DNA of 64,000 bases from Ardenticatenales bacterium (GTDB lineage: Bacteria; Chloroflexota; Anaerolineae; Promineifilales; Promineifilaceae): positions 1 to 64,000 of the forward strand of contig JACKBL010000012.1 of NCBI GenBank assembly GCA_020634515.1, read 5' to 3'. Positions 1-10,480 of this stretch are shown here, in pieces. The notes beneath the pieces were generated by a model that saw only the letters and a program-made list of their open reading frames with translations, was not told where the DNA came from and made no database searches. Position 1 is the stretch's first letter. Each line of letters opens with the position of its first letter. A program made the position numbers and the translations under genes.

Positions 1-2
1 TG

Positions 3-947
3 ACCCTGCCCGTGCCGGACTTCCGTACCCTGCGCGATGAAACCCTGAGTGTGCCGAGCAGCAATTTATTGGACACGCTCTATTTATGCCAGCAGCGGCA
101 GGATTGGTATCGCAATTACGCCCGACTGAATGGCCTGCCGGCACTCGCTTTTGTCGGCAGTGTAAAAACAAGGGATGCGCCGGAGATAGCAGCGCAACAG
201 ATACGCGACGCGCTAGATTTATCCATTGATGAGCGCCGCCAGTTGCCCACATGGACGGATGCTCTGCGCCAGATGATTGCCAAAGCTGAAGATGCCGGCA
301 TGTTGGTGATGGTCAGTTCCGTCGTGGGCAGCAACAGCCACCGCAAACTGGACGTCAATGAGTTTCGCGGTTTCGCCCTGGCAGATGACCTGGCGCCGCT
401 GATTTTCCTCAATGGCGCAGACAGCAAGTCTGCCCAGATGTTTACGCTGGCGCATGAGCTGGCCCATCTCTGGCTGGGCGCCAGCGGCGTGTCGGACGTA
501 CACCCTGGTCAGGTGACGACACAGCAGACGGAACGGTGGTGCAATCAGGTGGCGGCAGAATTGTTAATGCCCCTGACCGCTCTACAGGCAATACACCAGC
601 CCGACAACCCCATACCTGAAGAAATTCAACGCCTGTCGCGGGCGTTCAAGGTCAGCACACTGGTCGCCTTGCGCCGCTTGTTCGACGCCGGGTTCATGGA
701 CCAGGATACCCTGTGGCAGCAATACCGTGAAGAAGAAGAGCGGCTGCGCACGCTAAAACAGCGCGGCAGTGGCGGCGGTGACTTCTATCGCACCCTGGGC
801 ACGCGCACCGGCAAACGCTTTGCCCGCGCCATGATCGGGAGTACGCTGGAAGGCCTGAACTCATTTACCGAAGCTTTCCACATGTTGGGTATACGCAAGA
901 CAGCCACTTTCTACGAAGCAGCACGTCAGTTGGGGGTGACAGTATGA
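3..947 (+). CDS. ImmA/IrrE-family metallopeptidase, 5' end outside window
   Basis: Predicted zinc metallopeptidase of the ImmA/IrrE (DUF955) family, the usual antitoxin/regulator partner of DUF4411 PIN toxins. The active-site helix HELAH lies near residue 146 of the visible part (around 452-466), followed by a conserved region carrying the third-ligand Glu candidates (QVAAELLMP). The frame stays open to the left edge through the GTG at 12. Family members usually begin with an XRE helix-turn-helix, and the segment visible here (PDFRTLRDETLSVPS) normally follows that domain, so about 60-80 N-terminal residues are probably outside the window. The stop overlaps the next start by 4 bases (ATGA), which indicates translational coupling. 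Family call is firm; the missing HTH is inference. Confidence 0.85.
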   Translation, partial: TLPVPDFRTLRDETLSVPSSNLLDTLYLCQQRQDWYRNYARLNGLPALAFVGSVKTRDAPEIAAQQIRDALDLSIDERRQLPTWTDALRQMIAKAEDAGMLVMVSSVVGSNSHRKLDVNEFRGFALADDLAPLIFLNGADSKSAQMFTLAHELAHLWLGASGVSDVHPGQVTTQQTERWCNQVAAELLMPLTALQAIHQPDNPIPEEIQRLSRAFKVSTLVALRRLFDAGFMDQDTLWQQYREEEERLRTLKQRGSGGGDFYRTLGTRTGKRFARAMIGSTLEGLNSFTEAFHMLGIRKTATFYEAARQLGVTV

Positions 948-1438
948 GCTATCTGTTGGATGCCAATGTGTTTATAGCCGCCAAAAATCTGCACTATGGC
1001 ATGGACTTCTGCCCCGCCTTTTGGGAGTGGCTGGTACACAACAGCAATACGGGCAAGGTATTCAGTATAGACAAGGTATTGGATGAAATTGAGGCCGGTC
1101 GGGACGAATTGTCAGATTGGGCCAGAAATCGTGGGGCTGCGCTCTTTCGGCGCACACCACCCACAATGGGGATCCAGTTTGCTCAAGTCAGCACATGGGC
1201 AACCAGCCAGCAATACACACCGGCCGCCGTTAACACCTTCCTGCAGAGGGCTGATTACTATCTGGTTGTCCATGCGTTGGCAGGCAGCCATACGCTTGTG
1301 ACACACGAAGTTGTCCAGGACTCTCAAAATCGCATCAAGATACCAAATGTCTGCATCGGTCTGGGCGTGCGTTTTATAACACCCTTTCAGATGCTGCGTA
1401 TCGAGGGATCTCGCTTTGTCCTGGGAGATATCGCATGA
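944..1438 (+). CDS. DUF4411 family PIN-domain protein, probable toxin
   Basis: A 164-residue PIN-like nuclease. The N-terminal MSYLLDANVFIAAKN carries the first catalytic Asp of the PIN fold. Further acidic positions follow (DEIEAGRDEL, residues about 47-56, and RADYYLVVHAL near 108). Length and N-terminus match the DUF4411 group, which is nearly always encoded directly after an XRE-ImmA/IrrE protein. It overlaps its neighbours by four bases on both sides (ATGA at 944 and at 1435), so the toxin-like gene is translationally locked between the ImmA protein and the DNA methyltransferase. RNase activity is inferred from the family. Confidence 0.85.
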   Translation: MSYLLDANVFIAAKNLHYGMDFCPAFWEWLVHNSNTGKVFSIDKVLDEIEAGRDELSDWARNRGAALFRRTPPTMGIQFAQVSTWATSQQYTPAAVNTFLQRADYYLVVHALAGSHTLVTHEVVQDSQNRIKIPNVCIGLGVRFITPFQMLRIEGSRFVLGDIA

Positions 1439-3042
1439 CAAAACAAGCTGCCTTTGCCCTGCGCGAGCGCAACCCCGACGTCCTCTCCTGCATTGCCAAC
1501 CTCTCCAATGACGAGGTGTTCACCCCGCCGCAGCTGGCTAACCGCATGTTGGATAGGGTAGCCGAGGCGTGGGCGGCTGACCACGACGGCGCCAACATCT
1601 GGGCGAACAGCAGCGTACGCTTCCTCGACCCGATGACCAAGTCAGGCATCTTCCTGCGCGAAATCACCAGCCGCCTGACCGATGGGTTAGCCCACGAGAT
1701 ACCAGACCTCAAAGAGCGCGTCAACCACATCCTGACACAACAGGTGTACGGCATCGCCATTACCCACCTCACCAGCCTGCTGGCGCGGCGCAGCCTCTAC
1801 TGCTCCAAGCACGCCAACGGCAAACATTCCATTGCCAAGGGTTTTGCCAGTGAAGCCGGCAATATCTGGTTCGAGCGGCTGGAACACACCTGGGCCAAGG
1901 GCAGGTGTACCTTCTGTGGGGCAAGCCAGAGTACCCTCGATCGCGGTTCGGAACTTGAAACCCACGCTTATGCGTTTATCCACACGGACAACATCAAGAC
2001 TCGGATGGCCGAGTTGTTTGGAGGCGATATGCAGTTTGACGTAATCATTGGCAACCCGCCATACCAGCTAGACGACGGCGGCTATGGGACAAGTGCTGCG
2101 CCAATCTACCAGTTGTTCGTTGAGAAGGCACTCGACCTTGTTCCGCGATATGCGGTGTTTGTGACACCCTCACGCTGGATGGCGGGCGGCAAGGGTCTCG
2201 ACAAATACCGGGAGCGGATGCTCACCGACAAGCGTCTGCGGAAAATCGTTGACTACCCAAAGCTCTACGAAGCCTTTCCAGGCGTGAAGATTCGTGGCGG
2301 TGTTTCCTACTTTCTTTGGAATCGGGATTATGAAGGGCCGTGCGAGGTGCAGACCGTTTGGGATGGGCGCCCCACAGGGCCGGCAGTTGCCCGCCACCTC
2401 GATGCCTACGATATCCTCGTGCGGCGCAATGAAGCCGTGCCGATCTTGGACAAGGTCAGGGCGAAGGGTGAGCCGACTCTTGACTCGCGCGTATCGAGCC
2501 GCAAGCCGTTCGGCCTGCACACTTTCTTCCACGGCAAGCCAGGCGCAAATGGGCTCAAGAAACCCGTCAAGCTCTTTGGATCACAGAAAGTTAGTTGGGT
2601 GGAGAAAGAGGACATCACGACTAACTCTGAGTGGATTGACGAGTGGAAAGTCCTGATGACAGCCGTACAAGGAACAAGTGCGGCGGTCGAGACCAAGTTC
2701 CTTAGCAAGCCCATCATCGCGGAGCCAGGCACTGCATGTACCGAGACATATCTCGTTGCCGGGCACTTTGACAATAAGACAGCAGCATTCAATTATGCGC
2801 AGTATCTGCGCACCAGGTTTGCCCGATTCCTTGTTTCTCTTCGCAAGCCAACGCAGCACGCAACACGCACCGTGTACTCCTTTGTCCCCGACTTGCCGCT
2901 GGAAGAAGAGTGGACTGATGCCAAACTCTATAAGCGGTACGGGCTGACCGAGGAGGAAATCGCCTTCATCGAATCCCAGGTCGCCGAACACGACGATGCT
3001 ACACCTGATGAAGTTGTTACGGATGAAGAGGACGATGAGTAA
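1435..3042 (+). CDS. Eco57I-type N6-adenine DNA methyltransferase of a restriction-modification system
   Basis: A 535-residue adenine-specific DNA methyltransferase. The catalytic motif IV reads IGNPPYQ (near residue 204). The AdoMet-binding motif I appears as LDPMTKSGIFLRE (near 64), where the usual DPAxGSGxFL has Lys-Ser in place of the first Gly-Ser step. Between them lies a Cys pair (CTFCG, near 161) that could form a small zinc knuckle. The C-terminal half has no nuclease motif I can see, so cleavage would depend on the helicase-type gene at 3979-6540. The start at 1435 overlaps the upstream PIN gene (ATGA). The 3' end overlaps an ATG at 3035 that begins a truncated copy of the helicase N-terminus. 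Confidence 0.85.
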   Translation: MTKQAAFALRERNPDVLSCIANLSNDEVFTPPQLANRMLDRVAEAWAADHDGANIWANSSVRFLDPMTKSGIFLREITSRLTDGLAHEIPDLKERVNHILTQQVYGIAITHLTSLLARRSLYCSKHANGKHSIAKGFASEAGNIWFERLEHTWAKGRCTFCGASQSTLDRGSELETHAYAFIHTDNIKTRMAELFGGDMQFDVIIGNPPYQLDDGGYGTSAAPIYQLFVEKALDLVPRYAVFVTPSRWMAGGKGLDKYRERMLTDKRLRKIVDYPKLYEAFPGVKIRGGVSYFLWNRDYEGPCEVQTVWDGRPTGPAVARHLDAYDILVRRNEAVPILDKVRAKGEPTLDSRVSSRKPFGLHTFFHGKPGANGLKKPVKLFGSQKVSWVEKEDITTNSEWIDEWKVLMTAVQGTSAAVETKFLSKPIIAEPGTACTETYLVAGHFDNKTAAFNYAQYLRTRFARFLVSLRKPTQHATRTVYSFVPDLPLEEEWTDAKLYKRYGLTEEEIAFIESQVAEHDDATPDEVVTDEEDDE

Positions 3043-3238
3043 ACCGACTATCGAAGAAATCCTCGCGCCCAAGCCGCAGGCCACACCGCGCATTTCGTCG
3101 TGTTATGCAATCTCTTTGACAGAGTTGCATGCACTGCATACAATGATTGCATTGATGTCAACACTTAGTAACCGCCCGAAAACAACTTCACACTTTTTAC
3201 GGGCGGTTACTGACAAGCTGCCCGCACATTTCCGCTAA
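3035..3238 (+). pseudogene. Truncated 5' end of a GIY-YIG/helicase restriction gene
   Basis: Translation from the ATG at 3035, overlapping the methyltransferase stop by 8 bases, gives MSKPTIEEILAPKPQATPRI. This closely matches the first residues of the intact helicase at 3979 (MTRPIDEILAPKPEARPRI). After that match the reading continues into unrelated sequence and a structured repeat, ending at 3238 after 67 codons. The simplest reading is that the methyltransferase once had its own coupled helicase gene, whose body was lost or replaced. The present helicase then sits 0.9 kb downstream, behind a toxin-antitoxin pair. The two N-termini differ at several residues, so this is not a fresh duplication. 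Confidence 0.65.
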
Positions 3239-3260
3239 TTTAATTGCGGGCAGCCACTTA
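3164..3260 (+). repeat. Two-hairpin intergenic repeat R1, copy A
   Basis: About 97 bases made of two adjacent hairpins. The first has perfect 12-base arms (AGTAACCGCCCG at 3167-3178 and its complement at 3200-3211). The second has 10-base arms (GCTGCCCGCA at 3217-3226, complement at 3245-3254). A close copy in the opposite orientation lies at 45936-46037. It sits between the broken helicase start and the VapB-type gene. Confidence 0.75.
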
Positions 3261-3272
3261 GGACAGGTGTCT

Positions 3273-3524
3273 ATGTCTAGCCTGACCATTCGCAATGTGG
3301 ACGAGGCCACCAAGCGTAGACTGCGCATTCGGGCGGCGCGCCATGGGGTTTCGATGGAGGAGGAAGTGCGGCGCATCCTGAAAGAGGCGTTGCGTCCAAC
3401 AGAAGCGCCCTCCGGGCTTGGCCAGCGCCTGCGGGACCGGTTTGCCGAGGTCGCCGCCGAAGAGTTTGTCGCGCCCAAACGACATATACCGCGCACGCCG
3501 TTACAGTGGGATGAATCGGCATGA
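3273..3524 (+). CDS. FitA/VapB-type ribbon-helix-helix antitoxin
   Basis: An 83-residue protein. The N-terminus SSLTIRNVDEATKRRLRIRA followed by HGVSMEEEVRRIL is the FitA/Arc-like ribbon-helix-helix that binds DNA as a dimer. The C-terminal tail (after about residue 55) would wrap the PIN toxin. I chose ATG 3273 because AGGA at 3260-3263 is well spaced for it; the in-frame GTG at 3267 is too close. The stop overlaps the toxin start (ATGA). The pair is expected to autoregulate. It sits inside a restriction-modification operon, apparently inserted between two versions of the helicase gene. Confidence 0.85.
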   Translation: MSSLTIRNVDEATKRRLRIRAARHGVSMEEEVRRILKEALRPTEAPSGLGQRLRDRFAEVAAEEFVAPKRHIPRTPLQWDESA

Positions 3525-3949
3525 TCCTGCTCGATACCAATGTGCTGTCCGAGTTCATGCGTCCGCGGCCATCGGCCAATGTTGTCTCTTGGCTGGACGG
3601 ACAGCCCGCAGGTGAGGTTTACACGAGCGCCATCAGCCGCGCGGAGATCGAGTTGGGGCTTCTGCTGATGCCGCCTGGCCAGCGTCAGGAAGCCCTGAGC
3701 CAGGCGGCGTGGGCGATGTTCGATGAGGAGTTCGCCGGGCGTTGCCTACCGTTCGACGAAGACGCAGCACGCCATTACGCGCGCATCGTATCCGCCCGGA
3801 CGCGGGCAGGCCGACCAATCAGCGTGGAGGATGCACAGATCGCCGCGATTGCGCTGGCGCACCGGATGTCATTGGCCACGCGCAACACCACTGACTTTGA
3901 GGTGATTGACGGCCTTGAGGTTGTCAACCCTTGGATCGACGGCGCGTAG
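3521..3949 (+). CDS. vapC: FitB/VapC-type PIN-domain toxin
   Basis: A 142-residue PIN ribonuclease. The conserved acids are visible: the first Asp in MILLDTNVLSEF, Glu in ISRAEIELGL (near 43), Asp in ISVEDAQIAAIA (near 104) and the TRNTTDFEVI block (near 122) with the last acidic position. The order and spacing are those of FitB/VapC toxins. It is translationally coupled to the antitoxin at 3273. It ends 29 bases before the helicase ATG at 3979, so toxin, antitoxin and restriction genes could share a transcript. Confidence 0.9.
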   Translation: MILLDTNVLSEFMRPRPSANVVSWLDGQPAGEVYTSAISRAEIELGLLLMPPGQRQEALSQAAWAMFDEEFAGRCLPFDEDAARHYARIVSARTRAGRPISVEDAQIAAIALAHRMSLATRNTTDFEVIDGLEVVNPWIDGA

Positions 3950-3978
3950 CCACCCGTGTACCTGGAAGCGGCGGATAT

Positions 3979-6540
<2,562 letters not shown>

Positions 6541-6749
6541 AGGATAGTACTGCGAGACTGCTGGCTGACTGGAGCGTTGCGAAAACTTGCGCCGATAATT
6601 GCAGGTCCACCATCAAGAATCTGAGTTCCCCAAATCCCTCTTTTCACTCTACCATTGTGATATCCGTAACGAGTAAGAATGCCGGCACACTCCCCCTGCC
6701 GGCATCTCCCACCTACCACACCACCCGGCTGCGAAAGACAACCCCCAAA
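6541..6749. other. Spacer after the defence island, no gene seen
   Basis: About 200 bases with no convincing coding frame. Two TGCCGGCA palindromes lie close together (6681-6710 region), the first copies after a stretch of over 6 kb without any. This marks the return to chromosome-typical sequence. Confidence 0.4.
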
Positions 6750-6790
6750 CAAAAAAACCTCCTTCCCATTTGCCTCAGGAAGGAGGTTTT
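6750..6790 (-). terminator. Rho-independent terminator of tRNA-Val
   Basis: Perfect 13-base stem (6754-6766 with 6778-6790, core ACCTCCTTCC) read on the minus strand directly after the tRNA, followed by a T-rich run (TTTTTTTGTTT). Confidence 0.85.
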
Positions 6791-6796
6791 GCATTC

Positions 6797-6873
<77 letters not shown>

Positions 6874-6885
6874 GAAGTGAGCCAC

Positions 6886-6914
6886 ATTATAGCATCGTGT
6901 GATGTGAGTAGCAA
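6886..6914 (-). promoter_or_regulatory. Promoter of tRNA-Val
   Basis: On the minus strand TTGCTA (6914-6909), a 17-base spacer and a perfect TATAAT (6891-6886) end 12 bases before the mature tRNA 5' end. This is a sigma70-type arrangement. Confidence 0.75.
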
Positions 6915-7098
6915 GCGAAGTGCGCTATAATGGGGTCGCTAACATTAGCCTGGGCGTTGGGTCACGGGCAGCCAGGAAAAACATTCGCTGACCGCTCAAC
7001 CATGAAAAGGGCGTATCCATCATTGTCGGATGCGCTGAAAGGGTTCTCGTTTCCGGGAAAGCACAATTCGCCCCCGAACAAACCCAAAGGAAGTTCCC

Positions 7099-8187
7099 AT
7101 GAAAGCATTTGTGACAGGCGGATCCGGCTTCGTTGGCCGGCATCTGGTACGTAAATTGGTGGCGCGCGGCTACGAAGTCGTCGGACTGGCACGTTCGGAT
7201 CAGAGCGCGGCCATTCTCACGGCGGCAGGGGCGCAGGTGGCGCGCGGAGATATTCTGGATGTGCCCTCGCTGCGTGCCGGCATAACCGGCTGCGATATCG
7301 TATTCCATGTAGCCGGCTGGTACAAAACCGGGTCGGCCGACTGGCTAAACGCCGAGCCGATCAACGTCAATGGCACACGCAATGTGCTGCGCACGGCGTT
7401 TGAACTGGACATCCCCAAGATCGTGTACACCAGCACGGTGGCCGTGTTTGGCGACACGCACGGAGAGATGGTGGATGAGACGTATGAGCCGGGCGAAGGA
7501 CCATTCTTGACGGAGTATGACCGCACCAAGTGGCTGGCGCATTACAAGGTGGCGGAGCCGCTGATTGCGGAGGGCGCGCCGATTGTCATTGTGATGCCCG
7601 GCGGAATTTATGGGCCGGGGGATACGAGTCTGTTGGGGGAGATGATGCGCCGCTTTGTTTTAGGGCAAATGCCGGCAGTTCCCGGACCCGAACTCACCAT
7701 CACCTGGGCGCACGTCGATGACATAGCCGACGGGCACATCCTGGCCGCCGAAAAGGGGCGCATCGGCGAATCCTACATCCTGGCCGGTCCCGCCATCCCC
7801 ATGGGGGAAATGGTCGATTTCTGGTCCTACCTCACGGGAAAACAGGCACCGCTGCTGAAAGTGCCGGCAAGAGCCATCCAACCCCTCGGCCCCGTCGTCG
7901 GCAGCCTGGAGAGCAAACTTCCCCTGCCCGATCTCTTCAGCGAAGAAGCCATCCGCATGCTCAGCGCCACCTACACCGCCCGCTCCGACAAAGCGCGGCG
8001 CGAACTGGGTTGGCGGCCACGTCCCCCGCAGGCCGGCATGTTGGAAACCTTCGAATGGATCGCCACGCAGAATGCCGCCGCCATTGACGACGACAGCAAG
8101 GGACGTTCCCTCGCTCCCTACGCCCTCGGTGCGGCGCTGCTGCTCTTTCTGCTCTGGCTGCTCACGCGCAAACGGCAGGAAGCATAG
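7099..8187 (+). CDS. NAD(P)-dependent epimerase/dehydratase with C-terminal membrane anchor
   Basis: A 362-residue extended short-chain dehydrogenase. The Rossmann signature is at the N-terminus (VTGGSGFVGRHL). The catalytic Tyr-x3-Lys appears as EYDRTKW (near 140), with the Ser/Thr partner in VYTSTVAVFG (near 114). The overall pattern resembles dihydroflavonol-reductase-like and HpnA-like epimerases. Residues about 338-357 form one hydrophobic helix followed by RKRQEA, so the enzyme is probably tethered to the membrane with a short cytosolic tail, which is unusual for the family. AGGAAG lies before the ATG. The next gene starts 11 bases downstream. The substrate cannot be told from sequence. 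Confidence 0.85.
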   Translation: MKAFVTGGSGFVGRHLVRKLVARGYEVVGLARSDQSAAILTAAGAQVARGDILDVPSLRAGITGCDIVFHVAGWYKTGSADWLNAEPINVNGTRNVLRTAFELDIPKIVYTSTVAVFGDTHGEMVDETYEPGEGPFLTEYDRTKWLAHYKVAEPLIAEGAPIVIVMPGGIYGPGDTSLLGEMMRRFVLGQMPAVPGPELTITWAHVDDIADGHILAAEKGRIGESYILAGPAIPMGEMVDFWSYLTGKQAPLLKVPARAIQPLGPVVGSLESKLPLPDLFSEEAIRMLSATYTARSDKARRELGWRPRPPQAGMLETFEWIATQNAAAIDDDSKGRSLAPYALGAALLLFLLWLLTRKRQEA

Positions 8188-8198
8188 GGAGCCACGGT

Positions 8199-9584
8199 AT
8201 GACTGATAACGTCGCCACCAACGAAGAAAAGCTGGATTTTCGCAAAATCCTGCCCGTTTTCGTCATCGTCCTCATTGACCTGCTGGGGTTGACCATCATC
8301 ATCCCCTTGCTGCCCCTTTATGCCGCCTCGTTTGGCGCGGACCCATTGGTCATCGGTGTTTTGGGAGCCGCCTACCCGGTGATGCAGTTCATTGGCGCGC
8401 CGCTGCTGGGCCGGCTATCAGACCGCTACGGGCGCAAGCCGATTCTGATCATCAGTCAGATCGGCACGTTTTTCGGCTTCATCCTGCTCGGCTTTGCCCA
8501 ATCGTTGTGGCTGCTGTTTCTCTCGCGCATCATTGATGGTATTTCCGGGGCGAATATCGCCACGGCGCAGGCGGTGATCAGCGACAGCACCACGGAGAAG
8601 ACGCGCACACAGGGTTTGGGGCTGATTGGTGCCGCTTTTGGCCTGGGCTTTATCATTGGGCCGGTGATCGCGTTTGCCAGTCTGGCGTTGAGTGGGAATC
8701 GGTATGAAGTGCCGGCATTTGTCGCCGCCGCCTTCTCCGCCCTTTCCATCATCCTCACCACCTTCTGGCTGGAAGAAACCCTCCCCGCCGCCAACCGCAG
8801 CCAGGCTACCGACGGCCACAACAAATCCCCCCTATCCTTTGGCGCCATGATACGCGCCCTCCGCTACCCCGGCGTCGGCATCCTCCTCATCCTCATGTTC
8901 AGCCAGCAAATCGCCTTTGGTGGCTTCGAGCAAATCCTCTCCCTCTTCACCCTCAACCGCCTCGGCCTCAATGCCTCCGGCAACGCCGTCGTCTTCGTCT
9001 TCGTGGGCATCATCGTCGTCGCCGTGCAGGGAGGGCTGATCGGCAAATGGAGCCGCCGCTACGGTGACCGCCGCCTCATCTACGCGGGCCTGGGGCTGCT
9101 GGCCGTCGGCCTCACCCTCACCGGACTGACGCCGCGTCAGCCGGTGCCCTGGTACTCACGCGCCGAACTGACGCAGGAACTATCGGGAACACGGCAAGCT
9201 CCCGGCGAAACACCCCCCACGCAGGACATGTCCGTGCCCATTCCTGACGACGACAACAATGGCTGGCTGGGGTTGGCATGGATACTGGTAGCCATGATTC
9301 CTGCCGGCATTGGCGGCGGCATCCTCCAACCCGCCATCAACAGCCTGATCACCAAGCGCGTCACGCAGCGTGAAACCGGCGGTATCCTGGGCATCTCCTC
9401 CGCCTTCCTCAGCGCCGCCAACGCCCTCGCCCCCCTCATCGGCGGCGCCATCTTCCAGGCCATGGGCGCAACGGCCCCCTTTATCTTTTGGGGACTCCTC
9501 ATGGCCGTCTTGTTGGCCCTGGCGCTGCGCTGGATCACGGCGGGAGCAGAAGAAATGCCCCCCGCCCCCCAATCCGCAACGTAA
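8199..9584 (+). CDS. MFS transporter, TetA/multidrug-like
   Basis: A 461-residue major facilitator with about 12 hydrophobic helices. The signature loop between helices 2 and 3 reads GRLSDRYGRKPILI (near 67-80), as in drug/H+ antiporters of the TetA group. A second partial copy follows helix 8 (GKWSRRYGDRRLI). Between helices 9 and 10 there is a longer hydrophilic, Pro-rich loop (near 308-350) not usual in TetA. It follows the epimerase by 11 bases and is probably co-transcribed with it. Substrate unknown. Two TGCCGGCA palindromes are inside the gene, one at 8710-8717 where the strand composition flips from G-rich to C-rich. Confidence 0.85.
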   Translation: MTDNVATNEEKLDFRKILPVFVIVLIDLLGLTIIIPLLPLYAASFGADPLVIGVLGAAYPVMQFIGAPLLGRLSDRYGRKPILIISQIGTFFGFILLGFAQSLWLLFLSRIIDGISGANIATAQAVISDSTTEKTRTQGLGLIGAAFGLGFIIGPVIAFASLALSGNRYEVPAFVAAAFSALSIILTTFWLEETLPAANRSQATDGHNKSPLSFGAMIRALRYPGVGILLILMFSQQIAFGGFEQILSLFTLNRLGLNASGNAVVFVFVGIIVVAVQGGLIGKWSRRYGDRRLIYAGLGLLAVGLTLTGLTPRQPVPWYSRAELTQELSGTRQAPGETPPTQDMSVPIPDDDNNGWLGLAWILVAMIPAGIGGGILQPAINSLITKRVTQRETGGILGISSAFLSAANALAPLIGGAIFQAMGATAPFIFWGLLMAVLLALALRWITAGAEEMPPAPQSAT

Positions 9585-9597
9585 CCGGCAAACAAAA

Positions 9598-9634
9598 GGC
9601 GGCGCGCGCCACGCTTTCACCGGCGCGCGCCGCC
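9598..9634 (-). terminator. Terminator between convergent MFS and def genes
   Basis: Perfect 13-base GC stem (9598-9610 with 9622-9634, GGCGGCGCGCGCC). On the minus strand it is followed by TTTTGTTT, so it serves def; on the plus strand it lacks a T run. Confidence 0.75.
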
Positions 9635-9663
9635 CCGACTCCCCCCAATTCTCGACCTCCCGC

Positions 9664-10221
9664 CTACACAGGCGGGTGCGCCCCTTCCTCTTCCCCCTCC
9701 GTCACCCCGTAATACTCCTCTTCACGCCAGAAGTTTTCCGGCGCGGTCAGTCGGTCAATGTACAGCACGCCATCCAGGTGGTCAATTTCATGCTGGAAAA
9801 TGCGCGCGCTCCAGCCATTGATACGCAACTTCATCTTGCGCCCGTGGCGGTCCAACGCCTTCACGCGCACGGATTGACTGCGCGTCACTTCCCCCACGAA
9901 GCCCGGAATCGAGAGGCAACCTTCGATTCCATCAACGACCGTGTCGGACGCCCACACGATTTCCGGGTTAATGATCACGAACAACTCGCGCGAGTTCTCA
10001 ATTTCCACGCCATCCTTGTCCACTTTAGGCAGGGTTTCAATCACCGCCAGGCGCTCGGTGCGCCCCACCTGGGGGGCGGCCAAACCCACGCCGGCGGCGG
10101 CGCGCATGGTTTCGATCATGTTGTCAATCAGGATTTGCAGCGCGGCATCAAGGCGGACAACCGGCTTAGTCGGCTGGCGCAATATCGGATTGGGGGGGGT
10201 AACAATCTCCAGTACAGTCAT
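9664..10221 (-). CDS. def: Peptide deformylase
   Basis: A 185-residue enzyme removing the N-formyl group from new proteins. All three motifs are intact: GVGLAAPQVG (motif I), EGCLSIPG (Cys metal ligand) and QHEIDHLDG (two His ligands and the catalytic Glu). I take the start at 10221 (MTVLEIVTPP), which aligns with known deformylases. The open frame runs much further upstream but is composed of unrelated residues. A perfect TATAAT ends 7 bases before this ATG, suggesting a leaderless mRNA. The C-terminal tail after residue 170 is acidic and not conserved. Confidence 0.95.
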   Translation of the reverse strand: MTVLEIVTPPNPILRQPTKPVVRLDAALQILIDNMIETMRAAAGVGLAAPQVGRTERLAVIETLPKVDKDGVEIENSRELFVIINPEIVWASDTVVDGIEGCLSIPGFVGEVTRSQSVRVKALDRHGRKMKLRINGWSARIFQHEIDHLDGVLYIDRLTAPENFWREEEYYGVTEGEEEGAHPPV

Positions 10222-10228
10222 GAGAGGG

Positions 10229-10234
10229 ATTATA
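10229..10234 (-). promoter_or_regulatory. -10 box of def, probable leaderless start
   Basis: TATAAT on the minus strand at 10234-10229, seven bases before the def ATG. Transcription would begin at or next to the start codon. No good -35 hexamer is visible. Confidence 0.45.
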
Positions 10235-10480
10235 ACGGCAAACGGGTCAGTTTGGCACGCATTCTCGCTGTTTGCTTGCACGATGTCCGCGTTACGGCGC
10301 AAAGGGGCGCATTCGCTTATAAATCTGGCGTTGATGGAGCGCGGGTAGGTGGCTTGCTTGCTGGATAGGCCAGGGCCGATTCTGGGTAAAACCAAAGCGG
10401 AACGCGGACGAACGCGGACGAACACGGAAAACGCCGATAAAGGCGGCTCCTGGAGATAGGATAGGGTATGGCTTCCTCGA

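Noticed and set aside
6926..6931. Plus-strand TATAAT ahead of the epimerase gene
   Set aside because: No acceptable -35 hexamer at 16-18 bases; the overlapping minus-strand tRNA promoter is better supported.
9370..10368. Plus-strand open frame of about 332 codons across the MFS end and def
   Set aside because: Antisense to def, crosses a terminator, and gives a low-complexity product.
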